Positions 47,665 to 60,840 of a DNA stretch of 64,000 nt are shown here, piece after piece; position 1 is the first letter of the stretch, and the number at the start of each line of letters is the position of its first letter. The stretch comes from Hydractinia symbiolongicarpus (taxonomy: Eukaryota; Cnidaria; Hydrozoa; Anthoathecata; Hydractiniidae): positions 4,714,001 through 4,778,000 of the forward strand of contig NC_079884.1 of the NCBI RefSeq assembly GCF_029227915.1, written 5' to 3'. Made by a program: the position numbers and the translations under genes. A model generated the notes under the pieces. It saw nothing but the letters and a program-made list of their open reading frames with translations. It did not search any database and was not told the origin of the DNA.

Positions 47665-50600
47665 AAAACATTTTTGAAAACTACAAGTCTCATGCGTTTT
47701 AGTGGTGAAAAAATAATTTAAAAAATCGTTCGGGAAATGAGTTTACTCCCTGGGTACTTTCTTTGTATACTTTTGACTATACGTGCCAAGCCCGGGATTT
47801 ACGGGAAATCGCGGGTTTTCGTTTGCCGGCGATTAAACTTTTTTTTATTCCACGTCTCATCAAAAATGAAAACATTTTTAAAAACTACAAGTCTTATGCG
47901 TTTTAGTGGTGAAAAAATAATTTAAAAAATCGTTCGGGAAATGAGTTTACTCCCTGGGTACTTTCTTTGTATACATTCGACTATACGGGCCAAGCCCCGG
48001 ATTTACGGGAAAACGCGGGATTTCGTTTGCCGGCGATTAAACCTCTTTCATTAAGCGTCTCATCAAAAATGAAAACATTTTTAAAAACTACAAGTCCCAT
48101 GCGTTTTAGTGGTGAAAAAAAAATTTAAAAAATCGTTCGGGAAATGAGTTTACTCCCTGGGTACTTTCTTTGTATACATTCGACTATACGGGCCAACCCC
48201 GGATTTACGGGAAAACGCGGGATTTCGTTTGCCGGCGATTAAACCTCTTTCATTAAGCGTCTCATCAAAAATGAAAACATTTTTGAAAACTACAAGTCTC
48301 ATGCGTTTTAGTGGTGAAAAAATAATTTAAAAAATCGTTCGGGAAATGAGTTTACTCCCTGGGTACTTTCTTTGTATACTTTTGACTATACCTGCCAAGC
48401 CCGGGATTTACGGGAAATCGCGGGTTTTCGTTTGCCGGCGATTAAACTTTTTTTTATTCCACGTCTCATCAAAAATGAAAACATTTTTAAAAACTACAAG
48501 TCCCATGCGTTTTAGTGGTGAAAAAAAAATTTAAAAAATCGTTCGGGAAATGAGTTTACTCCCTGGGTACTTTCTTTGTATACATTCGACTATACGGGCC
48601 AAGCCCCGGATTTACGGGAAAACGCGGGATTTCGTTTGCCGGCGATTAAACCTCTTTCATTAAGCGTCTCATCAAAAATGAAAACATTTTTGAAAACTAC
48701 AAGTCTCATGCGTTTTAGTGGTGAAAAAATAATTTAAAAAATCGTTCGGGAAATGAGTTTACTCCCTGGGTACTTTCTTTGTATACTTTTGACTATACGT
48801 GCCAAGCCCGGGATTTACGGGAAATCGCGGGTTTTCGTTTTCCGGCGATTAAACCTCTTTCATTAAGCGTCTCATCAAAAATGAAAAAATTTTTAAAAAC
48901 TACAAGTCCCATGCGTTTTAGTGGTGAAAAAAAAATTTAAAAAATCGTTCGGGAAATGAGTTTACTCCCTGGGTACTTTCTTTGTATACATTCGACTATA
49001 CAGGCCAAGCCCCGGATTTACGGGAAAACGCGGGATTTCGTTTGCCGGCGATTAAACCTCTTTCATTAAGCGTCTCATCAAAAATGAAAACATTTTTGAA
49101 AACTACAAGTCTCATGCGTTTTAGTGGTGAAAAAATAATTTAAAAAATCGTTCGGGAAATGAGTTTACTCCCTGGGTACTTTCTTTGTATACTTTTGACT
49201 ATACGTGCCAAGCCCGGGATTTACGGGAAATCGCGGGTTTTCGTTTGCCGGCGATTAAACTTTTTTTTATTCCACGTCTCATCAAAAATGAAAACATTTT
49301 TAAAAACTACAAGTCCCATGCGTTTTAGTGGTGAAAAAAAAATTTAAAAAATCGTTCGGGAAATGAGTTTACTCCCTGGGTACTTTCTTTGTATACATTC
49401 GACTATACGGGCCAAGCCCCGGATTTACGGGAAAACGCGGGATTTCGTTTGCCGGCGATTAAACCTCTTTCATTAAGCGTCTCATCAAAAATGAAAACAT
49501 TTTTAAAAACTACAAGTCTTATGCGTTTTAGTGGTGAAAAAATAATTTAAAAAATCGTTCTGGAAATGAGTTTACTCACAGGGTACTTTCTTTGTATACA
49601 TTCGACTACACGGGCCAAGCCCGGGATTTACGGGAAATCGCGGGTTTTCGTTTTCCGGCGATTAAACCTCTTTCATTAAGCGTCTCATCAAAAATGAAAA
49701 CATTTTTAAAAACTACAAGTCCCATGCGTTTTAGTGGTGAAAAAAAAATTTAAAAAATCGTTCGGGAAATGAGTTTACTCCCTGGGTACTTTCTTTGTAT
49801 ACATTCGACTATACGGGCCAAGCCCCGGATTTACGGGAAAACGCGGGATTTCGTTTGCCGGCGATTAAACCTCTTTCATTAAGCGTCTCATCAAAAATGA
49901 AAACATTTTTAAAAACTACAAGTCTCATGCGTTTTAGTGGTGAAAAAATAATTTAAAAAATCGTTCTGGAAATGAGTTTACTCACAGGGTACTTTCTTTG
50001 TATACATTCGACTATACGGGCCAAGCCCGGGATTTACGGGAAATCGCGGGTTTTCGTTTTCCGGCGACTAAACCTCTTTCATTAAGCGTCTCATCAAAAA
50101 TGAAAACATTTTTAAAAACTACAAGTCTCATGCGTTTTAGTGGTGAAAAAAAAATTTAAAAAATCGTTGGGGAAATGAGTTTACTCCCTGGGTACTTTCT
50201 TTGTATACATTCGACTATACGGGCCAAGCCCCGGATTTACGGGAAAACGCGGGATTTCGTTTGCCGGCGATTAAACCTCTTTCATTAAGCGTCTCATCAA
50301 AAATGAAAACATTTTTGAAAACTACAAGTCTCATGCGTTTTAGTGGAGAAAAAATAATTGAAAAAATCGTTCGGGAAATGAGTTTACTCCCTGGGTACTT
50401 TCTTTGTATACTTTTGACTATACGGGCCGAGTCCGGGATTTACGGGAAATCGCGGATTTTCGTTTGCCGGCGATTAAACTTCTTTTATTCAGCGTCCCAT
50501 CAAATATAAAAATATTTTTGAAAACTACAAGTCTCATGCGTTTTAGTGGTGAAAAAGTAATTTAAAAAATCGTTCGGGAAATGAGTTTAATCCCTGGGTA

Positions 50601-50697
50601 CTTTCTTTGTATACTTTTGACTATACGGGCCGGGTCCGGGATTTACGGGAAATCGCGGATTTTCGTTTGCCGGCGATTAAACTTCTTTTATTCAGCG
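47665..50697. repeat. 15-mer tandem duplication, copy 2
   Basis: Directly follows copy 1. It contains one extra monomer in the region 49363-49565, which shifts the offset from 2,845 to 3,047 bp. The end is set where 'cagcgtctcatcaaaaatg' (47648) faces 'cagcgtcccatcaaatatg' (50695). Confidence 0.88.
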
Positions 50698-50699
50698 TC

Positions 50700-52800
50700 C
50701 CATCAAATATGAAAATATTTTTGAAAACTACAAGTCTCATGCGTTTAGTGGAGAAAAAATAATTGAAAAAATCGTTCGGGAAATGAGTTTACTCCCTGGG
50801 TACTTTCTTTGTATACTTTTGACTATACGGGCCGAGTCCGGGATTTACGGGAAATCGCGGATTTTCGTTTGCCGGCGATTAAACTTCTTTTATTCAGCGT
50901 CCCATCAAATATGAAAATATTTTTAAAAACTACAAGTCTCGTGCGTTTTAGTGGTGAAAAAGTAATTTAAAAAATCGTTCGGGAAATGAGTTTACTCCCT
51001 GGGTACTTTCTTTGTATACTTTTGACTATACGGGCCGGGTCCGGGATTTACGGGAAATCGCGGATTTTCGTTTGCCAGCGATTAAACTTCTTTTATTCAG
51101 CGTCCCATCAAATATGAAAATATTTTTGAAAACTACAAGTCTCATGCGTTTAGTGGTAAAAAAATAATATAAAAAATCGTTCGGGAAATGAATTTACTCC
51201 CTGGGTACTTTCTTTGTATACTTTTGACTATACGGGCAGAGTCCAGGATTTATGGAAAATCGCAGGTTTTCGTTTGCCGGCGATTAAACTTCTTTTATTC
51301 AGCGTCTCATCAAAAATGAAAACATTTTTAAAAACTACAAGTCTCATGCGTTTTAGTGGTGAAAAAATAATTTAAAAAATCGTTTTGAAAATGAGTTTAC
51401 TCCCTGGATACTTTCTTTGTATACATTCGACTATACGGGCCAAGCCCCGGATTTACGGAAAAACGCGGGATTTCGTTTGCCGGCGATTAAACCTCTTTTA
51501 TTCAGCGTCCCATCAAATATGAAAATATTTTTGAAAACTACAAGTCTCATGCGTTTAGTGGTAAAAAAATAATATAAAAAATCGTTCTGAAAATGAGTTT
51601 ACTCCCTGGGTACTTTCTTTGTATACATTCGACTACACGGGCCAAGCCCGGGATTTACGGGAAATCGCGGGTTTTCGTTTTCCGGCGATGAAACCTCTTT
51701 CATTAAGCGTCTCATCAAAAATGAAAACATTTTTAAAAACTACAAGTCCCATGCGTTTTAGTGGTGAAAAAAAAATTTAAAAAATCGTTCGGGAAATGAG
51801 TTTACTCCCTGGGTACTTTCTTTGTATACATTCGACTATACGGGCCAAGCCCCGGATTTACGGGAAAACGCGGGATTTCGTTTGCCGGCGATTAAACCTC
51901 TTTCATTAAGCGTCTCATCAAATATGAAAATATTTTTGAAAACTACAAGTCTCATGCGTTTAGTGGAGAAAAAATAATTGAAAAAATCGTTCGGGAAATG
52001 AGTTTACTCCCTGGGTACTTTCTTTGTATACTTTTGACTATACGGGCCGAGTCCGGGATTTACGGGAAATCGCGGATTTTCGTTTGCCGGCGATTAAACT
52101 TCTTTTATTCAGCGTCCCATCAAATATGAAAATATTTTTAAAAACTACAAGTCTCATGCGTTTTAGTGGTGAAAAAGTAATTTAAAAAATCGTTCGGGAA
52201 ATGAGTTTACTCCCTGGGTACTTTCTTTGTATACTTTTGACTATACGGGCCGGGTCCGGGATTTACGGGAAATCGCGGATTTTTGTTTGCCAGCGATTAA
52301 ACTTCTTTTATTCAGCGTCCCATCAAATATGAAAATATTTTTGAAAACTACAAGTCTCATGCGTTTAGTGGTAAAAAAATAATATAAAAAATCGTTCGGG
52401 AAATGAATTTACTCCCTGGGTACTTTCTTTGTATACTTTTGACTATACGGGCAGAGTCCAGGATTTATGGAAAATCGCAGGTTTTCGTTTGCCGGCGATT
52501 AAACTTCTTTTATTCAGCGTCTCATCAAAAATGAAAACATTTTTAAAAACTACAAGTCTCATGCGTTTTAGTGGTGAAAAAATAATTTAAAAAATCGTTT
52601 TGAAAATGAGTTTACTCCCTGGATACTTTCTTTGTATACATTCGACTATACGGGCCAAGCCCCGGATTTACGGAAAAACGCGGGATTTCGTTTGCCGGCG
52701 ATTAAACCTCTTTTATTCAGCGTCCCATCAAATATGAAAATATTTTTGAAAACTACAAGTCTCATGCGTTTAGTGGTAAAAAAATAATATAAAAAATCGT
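50700..52800. repeat. 6-mer duplication (1,215 bp)
   Basis: 50700-51585 matches 51915-52800. Markers are 'aataattgaaaaaatcg' (50761/51976), 'gggccgggtccggg' (51034/52249), 'gaaatgaatttactccc' (51191/52406), 'atttatggaaaatcg' and 'cgttttgaaaatgag'. The intervening 51586-51914 holds two H/K-type monomers not repeated in the second copy. Confidence 0.86.
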
Positions 52801-54720
52801 TCGGGAAATGAGTTTACTCCCTGGGTACTTTCTTTGTATACTTTTGACTATACGGGCCAAGCCCGGATTATACGGGAAATCGCGGGTTTTCGTTTGCCGG
52901 CGATTAAACTTCCTTTATTCAGCGTCTCATCAAAAATGAAAACATTTTTAAAAACTACAAGTCTTATGCGTTTTAGTGGCGAAAAAATAATTTAAAAAAT
53001 CGTTCTGAAAATGAGTTTACTCCCTGGGTACTTTCTTTGTATACTTTTGACTATACGGGCCGAGTCCGGGATTTAGGGAAATCGCAGATTTTCGTTTGCC
53101 GGCGATTAAACTTCTTTTATTCAGCGTCCCATCAAATATGAAAATATTTTTGAAAACTACAAGTCTCATGCGTTTAGTGGTAAAAAAATAATATAAAAAA
53201 TCGTTCGGGAAATGAATTTACTCCCTGGGTACTTTCTTTGTATACTTTTGACTATACGGGCCGGGTCCGGGATTTACGGGAAATCGCGGATTTCCGTTTG
53301 CCGGCGATTAAACTTCTTTTATTCAGCGTCCCATCAAATATGAAAATATTTTTGAAAACTACAAGTCTCATGCGTTTAGTGGTAAAAAAATAATATAAAA
53401 AATCGTTCGGGAAATGAATTTACTCCCTGGGTACTTTCTTTGTATACTTTTGACTATACGGGCAGAGTCCAGGATTTACGGGAAATCGCAGGTTTTCGTT
53501 TGCCGGCGATTAAACTTCTTTTATTCAGCGTCTCATCAAAAATGAAAACATTTTTAAAAACTACAAGTCTTATGCGTTTTAGTGGCGAAAAAATAATTTA
53601 AAAAATCGTTCTGAAAATGAGTTTACTCCCTGGGTACTTTCTTTGTATACTTTTGACTATACGGGCCGAGTCCGGGATTTAGGGAAATCGCAGATTTTCG
53701 TTTGCCGGCGATTAAACTTCTTTTATTCAGCGTCCCATCAAATATGAAAATATTTTTGAAAACTACAAGTCTCATGCGTTTAGTGGTAAAAAAATAATAT
53801 AAAAAATCGTTCGGGAAATGAATTTACTCCCTGGGTACTTTCTTTGTATACTTTTGACTATACGGGCCGGGTCCGGGATTTACGGGAAATCGCGGATTTC
53901 CGTTTGCCGGCGATTAAACTTCTTTTATTCAGCGTCCCATCAAATATGAAAATATTTTTGAAAACTACAAGTCTCATGCGTTTAGTGGTAAAAAAATAAT
54001 ATAAAAAATCGTTCGGGAAATGAATTTACTCCCTGGGTACTTTCTTTGTATACTTTTGACTATACGGGCAGAGTCCAGGATTTACGGGAAATCGCAGGTT
54101 TTCGTTTGCCGGCGATTAAACTTCTTTTATTCAGCGTCTCATCAAAAATGAAAACATTTTTAAAAACTACAAGTCTCATGCGTTTTAGTGGTGAAAAAAT
54201 AATTTAAAAAATCGTTTTGAAAATGAGTTTACTCCCTGGATACTTTCTTTGTATACATTCGACTATACGGGCCAAGCCCCGGATTTACGGTAAAACGCAG
54301 GATTTCGTTTGCCGGCGATTAAACCTCTTTTATTCAGCGTCCCATCAAATATGAAAATATTTTTGAAAACTACAAGTCTCATGCGTTTAGTGGTAAAAAA
54401 ATAATATAAAAAATCGTTCGGGAAATGAGTTTACTCCCTGGGTACTTTCTTTGTATACTTTTGACTATACGGGCCAAGCCCGGATTATACGGGAAATCGC
54501 GGGTTTTCGTTTGCCGGCGATTAAACTTCTTTTATTCAGCGTCTCATCAAAAATGAAAACATTTTTAAAAACTACAAGTCTTATGCGTTTTAGTGGCGAA
54601 AAAATAATTTAAAAAATCGTTCTGAAAATGAGTTTACTCCCTGGGTACTTTCTTTGTATACTTTTGACTATACGGGCCGAGTCCGGGATTTAGGGAAATC
54701 GCAGATTTTCGTTTGCCGGC
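52800..54720. repeat. 3-mer to 5-mer repeats with 'agtggcgaaa' variant
   Basis: The private variant 'agtggcgaaa' is at 52975, 53581 and 54592 (spacings 606 and 1,011 bp). The variant 'gaaatgaattta' recurs at 53211 and 53817, also 606 bp apart. The last H/K-type monomer of the window ('cattcgac') is at about 54256. Confidence 0.84.
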
Positions 54721-56189
54721 GATTAAACTGCTTTTATTCAGCGTCTCATTAAAAATGAAAACATTTTTAAAAACTACAAGTCTCATGGAATTTAGTGGTG
54801 AAATAGTAATTTAAAAAATCGTTTGGGAAATGAGTTTACACCCTGGGTACTTTCTTTGTATACTTTTGACTATACGGGCCAAGCCCGGGATTTACGGGAA
54901 ATCGCGGGTTTTCGTTTGCCGGCGATTAAACTGCTTTTATTCAGCGTCTCATCAAAAATGAAAACATTCTTGAAAACTACAAGTCTCATGCGCTATAGTG
55001 GTGAAATAATAATTTAAAAAATCGTTTGGGAAATGAGTTTACTCCCTGGGTACTTTCTTTGTATACTTTTGACTATACGGGCCGAGTCCGGGATTTAGGG
55101 AAATCGCAGGTTTTCGTTTGCCGGCGATTAAACTGCTTTTATTCAGCGTCTCATCAAAAATGAAAACATTTCTAAAAACTACAAGTCTCATGCGCTATAG
55201 TGGTGAAATAATAATTTAAAAAATCGTTTGGGAAATGAGTTTACTCCCTGGGTACTTTCTTTGTATACTTTTGACTATACGGGCCGAGTTCGGGATTTAG
55301 GGAAATCGCAGGTTTTCGTTTGCCGGCGATTAAACTGCTTTTATTCAGCGTCTCATCAAAAATGAAAACATTTTTGAAAACTACAAGTCTCATGCGTTTT
55401 AGTGGTGAAAAAGTAATTTAAAAAATCGTTCGGGAAATGAGTTTACTCCATGGGTACTTTCTTTGTATACTTTTGACTATACGGGCCAAGCCCGGGATTT
55501 ACGGGAAATCGCGGGTTTTCGTTTGCCGGCGATTAAACTGCTTTTATTCAGCGTCTCATCAAAAATGAAAACATTTTTGAAAACTACAAGTCTCATGCGC
55601 TATAGTGGTGAAATAATAATTTAAAAAATCGTTTGGGAAATGAGTTTACTCCCTGGGTACTTTCTTTGTATACTTTTGACTATACGGGCCGAGTCCGGGA
55701 TTTAGGGAAATCGCAGGTTTTCGTTCGCCGGCAATTAAACTGCTTTTATTCAGCGTCTCATCAAAAATGAAAACATTTCTAAAAACTACAAGTCTCATGC
55801 GCTATAGTGGTGAAATAATAATTTAAAAAATCGTTTGGGAAATGAGTTTACTCCCTGGGTACTTTCTTTGTATACTTTTGACTATGCGGGCCGAGTCCGG
55901 GATTTAGGGAAATCGCAGGTGTTCGTTTGCCGGCGATTAAACTGCTTTTATTCAGCGTCTCATCAAAAATGAAAACATTTTTGAAAACTACAAGTCTCAT
56001 GCGTTTTAGTGGTGAAAAAGTAATTTAAAAAATCGTTCGGGAAATGAGTTTACTCCCTGGGTACTTTCTTTGTATACTTTTGACTATACGGGCCAAGCCC
56101 GGGATATACGGGAAATCGCGGGTTTTCGTTTGCCAGCGATTAAACTTCTTTTATTCAGCGTCTCATCAAAAATGAAAACATTTTTAAAA

Positions 56190-58942
56190 ACTACAAGTCT
56201 TATGCGTTTTAGTGGTGAAAAAATAATTTAAAAAATCGTTCTGGAAATGAGTTTACTCCCTGGGTACTTTCTTTGTATACTTTTGACTATACCGGCCGAG
56301 TCCGGGATTTAGGGAAATCGCAGGTTTTCGTTTGCCGGCGATTAAACTGCTTTTATTCAGCGTCTCATCAAAAATGAAAACATTTTTGAAAACTACAAGT
56401 CTCATGCGTTTTAGTGGTGAAAAAGTAATTTAAAAAATCGTTCGGGAAATGAGTTTACTCCCTGGGTACTTTCTTTGTATACTTTTGACTATACGGGCCG
56501 AGTTCGGGATTTAGGGAAATCGCAGGTTTTCGTTTGCCGGCGATTAAACTGCTTTTATTGAGCGTCTCATCAAAAATGAAAACATTTTTGAAAACTACAA
56601 GTCTCATGCGTTTTAGTGGTGAAAAAGTAATTTAAAAAATCGTTCGGGAAATGAGTTTACTCCCTGGGTACTTTCTTTGTATACTTTTGACTATACGGGC
56701 CAAGCCCGGGATTTACGGGAAATCGCGGGTTTTCGTTTGCCGGCGATTAAACTGCTTTTATTCAGCGTCTCATCAAAAATGAAAACATTTTTGAAAACTA
56801 CAAGTCTCATGCGCTATAGTGGTGAAATAATAATTTAAAAAATCGTTTGGGAAATGAGTTTACTCCCTGGGTACTTTCTTTGTATACTTTTGACTATACG
56901 GGCCGAGTCCGGGATTTAGGGAAATCGCAGGTTTTCGTTTGCTTGCAATTAAACTGCTTTTATTCAGCGTCTCATCAAAAATGAAAACATTTCTAAAAAC
57001 TACAAGTCTCATGCGCTATAGTGGTGAAATAATAATTTAAAAAATCGTTTGGGAAATGAGTTTACTCCCTGGGTACTTTCTTTGTATACTTTTGACTATA
57101 CGGGCCGAGTCCGGGATTTAGGGAAATCGCAGGTGTTCGTTTGCCGGCGATTAAACTGCTTTTATTCAGCGTCTCATCAAAAATGAAAACATTTTTGAAA
57201 ACTACAAGTCTCATGCGTTTTAGTGGTGAAAAAGTAATTTAAAAAATCGTTCGGGAAATAAGTTTACTCCCTGGGTACTTTCTTTGTATACTTTTGACTA
57301 TACGGGCCAAGCCCGGGATATACGGGAAATCGCGGGTTTTCGTTTGCCAGCGTTTAAACTTCTTTTATTCAGCGTCTCATCAAAAGTGAAAACATTTTTA
57401 AAAACTACAAGTCTTATGCGTTTTAGTGGTGAAAAAATAATTTAAAAAATCGTTCTGGAAATGAGTTTACTCCCTGGGTACTTTCTTTGTATACTTTTGA
57501 CTATACCGGCCGAGTCCGGGATTTAGGGAAATCGCAGGTTTTCGTTTGCCGGCGATTAAACTGCTTTTATTCAGCGTCTCATCAAAAATGAAAACATTTT
57601 TGAAAACTACAAGTCTCATGCGTTTTAGTGGTGAAAAAGTAATTTAAAAAATCGTTCGGGAAATGAGTTTACTCCCTGGGTACTTTCTTTGTATACTTTT
57701 GACTATACGGGCCAAGCCCGGGATTTACGGGAAATCGCGGGTTTTCGTTTGCCGGCGATTAAACTGCTTTTATTCAGCGTCTCATCAAAAATGAAAACAT
57801 TTTTGAAAACTACAAGTCTCATGCGCTATAGTGGTGAAATAATAATTTAAAAAATCGTTTGGGAAAGGAGTTTACTCCCTGGGTACTTTCTTTGTATACT
57901 TTTGACTATACGGGCCGAGTCCGGGATTTAGGGAAATCGCAGGTTTTCGTTTGCCGGCAATTAAACTGCTTTTATTCAGCGTCTCATCAAAAATGAAAAC
58001 ATTTCTAAAAACTACAAGTCTCATGCGCTATAGTGGTGAAATAATAATTTAAAAAATCGTTTGGGAAATGAGTTTACTCCCTGGGTACTTTCTTTGTATA
58101 CTTTTGACTATACGGGCCGAGTCCGGGATTTAGGGAAATCGCAGGTTTTCGTTTGCCGGCGATTAAACTGCTTTTATTCAGCGTCTCATCAAAAATGAAA
58201 ACATTTTTGAAAACTACAAGTCTCATGCGTTTTAGTGGTGAAAAAGTAATTTAAAAAATCGTTCGGGAAATGAGTTTACTCCCTGGGTACTTTCTTTGTA
58301 TACTTTTGACTATACGGGCCAAGCCCGCGATTTACGGGAAATCGCGGGTTTTCGTTTGCCGGCGATTAAACTGCTTTTATTCAGCGTCTCATCAAAAATG
58401 AAAACATTCTTGAAAACTACAAGTCTCATGCGTTTTAGTGGTGAAATAATAATTTAAAAAATCGTTTGGGAAATGAGTTTACTCCCTGGGTACTTTCTTT
58501 GTATACTTTTGACTATACGGGCCGAGTCCAGGATTTACGGAAATCGCAGGTTTTCGTTTGCCGGCGATTAAACTTTTTTTATTCAGCGTCTTATCAAAAA
58601 TGAAAACATTTTTAAAAACTACAAGTCTCATGCGTTTTAGTGGTGAAAAAGTAATTTAAAAAATCGTTCGGGAAATGAGTTCACTCCCTGGGTACTTTCT
58701 TTGTATACTTTTGAATATACGGGCCAAGCCGGTATTTACGGGAAATCGCGGGTTTTCGTTTGCCGGCGATTAAACTTCTTTTATTCAGCGTCTCATCAAA
58801 AATGAAAACATTTTTAAAAACTACAGGTCTTATGCGTTTTAGTGGTGAAAAAATAATTTAAAAAATCGTTCGGGAAATGAGTTTACGCACAGGGTACTTT
58901 CTTTGTATACTTTTCACTATACGGGCCGAGTCCGGGATTTAC
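56190..58942. repeat. Block duplication, copy 1 (4,651-bp spacing)
   Basis: Matches 60841-63593. Markers at exactly 4,651 bp are 'accggccgag' (56291/60942 and 57505/62156), 'tttattgagcg' (56560/61211), 'gtttgcttgcaatt' (56941/61592), 'caggtgttcg' (57130/61781), 'cccgcgattt' (58324/62975), 'ttcactccc' (58681/63332) and 'gtttacgcac' (58881/63532). Confidence 0.9.
58324..58348 (+). other. Perfect 10-bp inverted repeat (variant core)
   Basis: In this monomer the core reads CCCGCGATTT-ACGGG-AAATCGCGGG. A single G-to-C change relative to subfamily A removes the only mismatch of the dyad. The same variant occurs at 62975-62999, 4,651 bp away in the duplicated block. A related core at 60345 has CCCACGATTT, which keeps the new C but breaks the neighbouring pair. 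Confidence 0.85.
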
Positions 58943-60840
58943 GGGAAATCGCGGATTTTCGTTTGCCGGCGATTAAACTTCTTTTATGCAGCGTCCCATC
59001 AAATATGAAAATATTTTTGAAAACTACAAGTCTCATGCGTTTAGTGGTAAAAAAATAATATAAAAAATCGTTCGGGAAATGAGTTTACTCCCTGGGTACT
59101 TTCTTTGTATACTTTTGACTATACGGGCCGAGTCCGGGATTTAGGGAAATCGCAGGTTTTCGTTTGCCGGCAATTAAACTGCTTTTATTCAGCGTCTCAT
59201 CAAAAATGAAAACATTTCTAAAAACTACAAGTCTCATGCGCTATAGTGGTGAAATAATAATTTAAAAAATCGTTTGGGAAATGAGTTTACTCCCTGGGTA
59301 CTTTCTTTGTATACTTTTGACTATACGGGCCGAGTCCGGGATTTAGGGAAATCGCAGGTTTTCGTTTGCCGGCGATTAAACTGCTTTTATTCAGCGTCTC
59401 ATCAAAAATGAAAACATTTTTAAAAACTACAAGTCTCATGCGTTTTAGTGGTGAAAAAGTAATTTAAAAAATCGTTCGGGAAATGAGTTCACTCCCTGGG
59501 TACTTTCTTTGTATACTTTTGAATATACGGGCCAAGCCGGTATTTACGGGAAATCGCGGGTTTTCGTTTGCCGGCGATTAAACTTCTTTTATTCAGCGTC
59601 TCATCAAAAATGAAAACATTTTTAAAAACTACAGGTCTTATGCGTTTTAGTGGTGAAAAAATAATTTAAAAAATCGTTCGGGAAATGAGTTTACGCACAG
59701 GGTACTTTCTTTGTATACTTTTCACTATACGGGCCGAGTCCGGGATTTACGGGAAATCGCGGATTTTCGTTTGCCGGCGATTAAACTTCTTTTATGCAGC
59801 GTCCCATCAAATATGAAAATATTTTTGAAAACTACAAGTCTCATGCGTTTAGTGGTAAAAAAATAATATAAAAAATCGTTCGGGAAATGAGTTTACTCCC
59901 TGGGTACTTTCTTTGTATACTTTTGACTATACGGGCCGAGTCCGGGATTTAGGGAAATCGCAGGTTTTCGTTTGCCGGCAATTAAACTGCTTTTATTCAG
60001 CGTCTCATCAAAAATGAAAACATTTCTAAAAACTACAAGTCTCATGCGCTATAGTGGTGAAATAATAATTTAAAAAATCGTTTGGGAAATGAGTTTACTC
60101 CCTGGGTACTTTCTTTGTATACTTTTGACTATACGGGCCGAGTCCGGGATTTAGGGAAATCGCAGGTTTTCGTTTGCCGGCGATTAAACTGCTTTTATTC
60201 AGCGTCTCATCAAAAATGAAAACATTTTTGAAAACTACAAGTCTCATGCGTTTTAGTGGTGAAAAAGTAATTTAAAAAATCGTTCGGGAAATGAGTTTAC
60301 TCCCTGGGTACTTTCTTTGTATACTTTTGACTATACGGGCCAAGCCCACGATTTACGGGAAATCGCGGGTTTTCGTTTGCCGGCGATTAAACTGCTTTTA
60401 TTCAGCGTCTCATCAAAAATGAAAACATTCTTCAAAACTACAAGTCTCATGCGTTTTAGTGGTGAAATAATAATTTAAAAAATCGTTTGGGAAATGAGTT
60501 TACTCCCTGGGTACTTTCTTTGTATACTTTTGACTATACGGGCCGAGTCAAGGATTTACGGAAATCGCAGGTTTTCGTTTGCCGGCGATTAAACTTTTTT
60601 TATTCAGCGTCTTATCAAAAATGAAAACATTTTTAAAAACTACAAGTCTCATGCGTTTTAGTGGTAAAAAAGTAATTTAAAAAATCGTTCGGGAAATGAG
60701 TTCACTCCCTGGGTACTTTCTTTGTATACTTTTGAATATACGGGCCAAGCCGGTATTTACGGGAAATCGCGGGTTTTCGTTTGCCGGCGATTAAACTTCT
60801 TTTATTCAGCGTCTCATCAAAAATGAAAACATTTTTAAAA

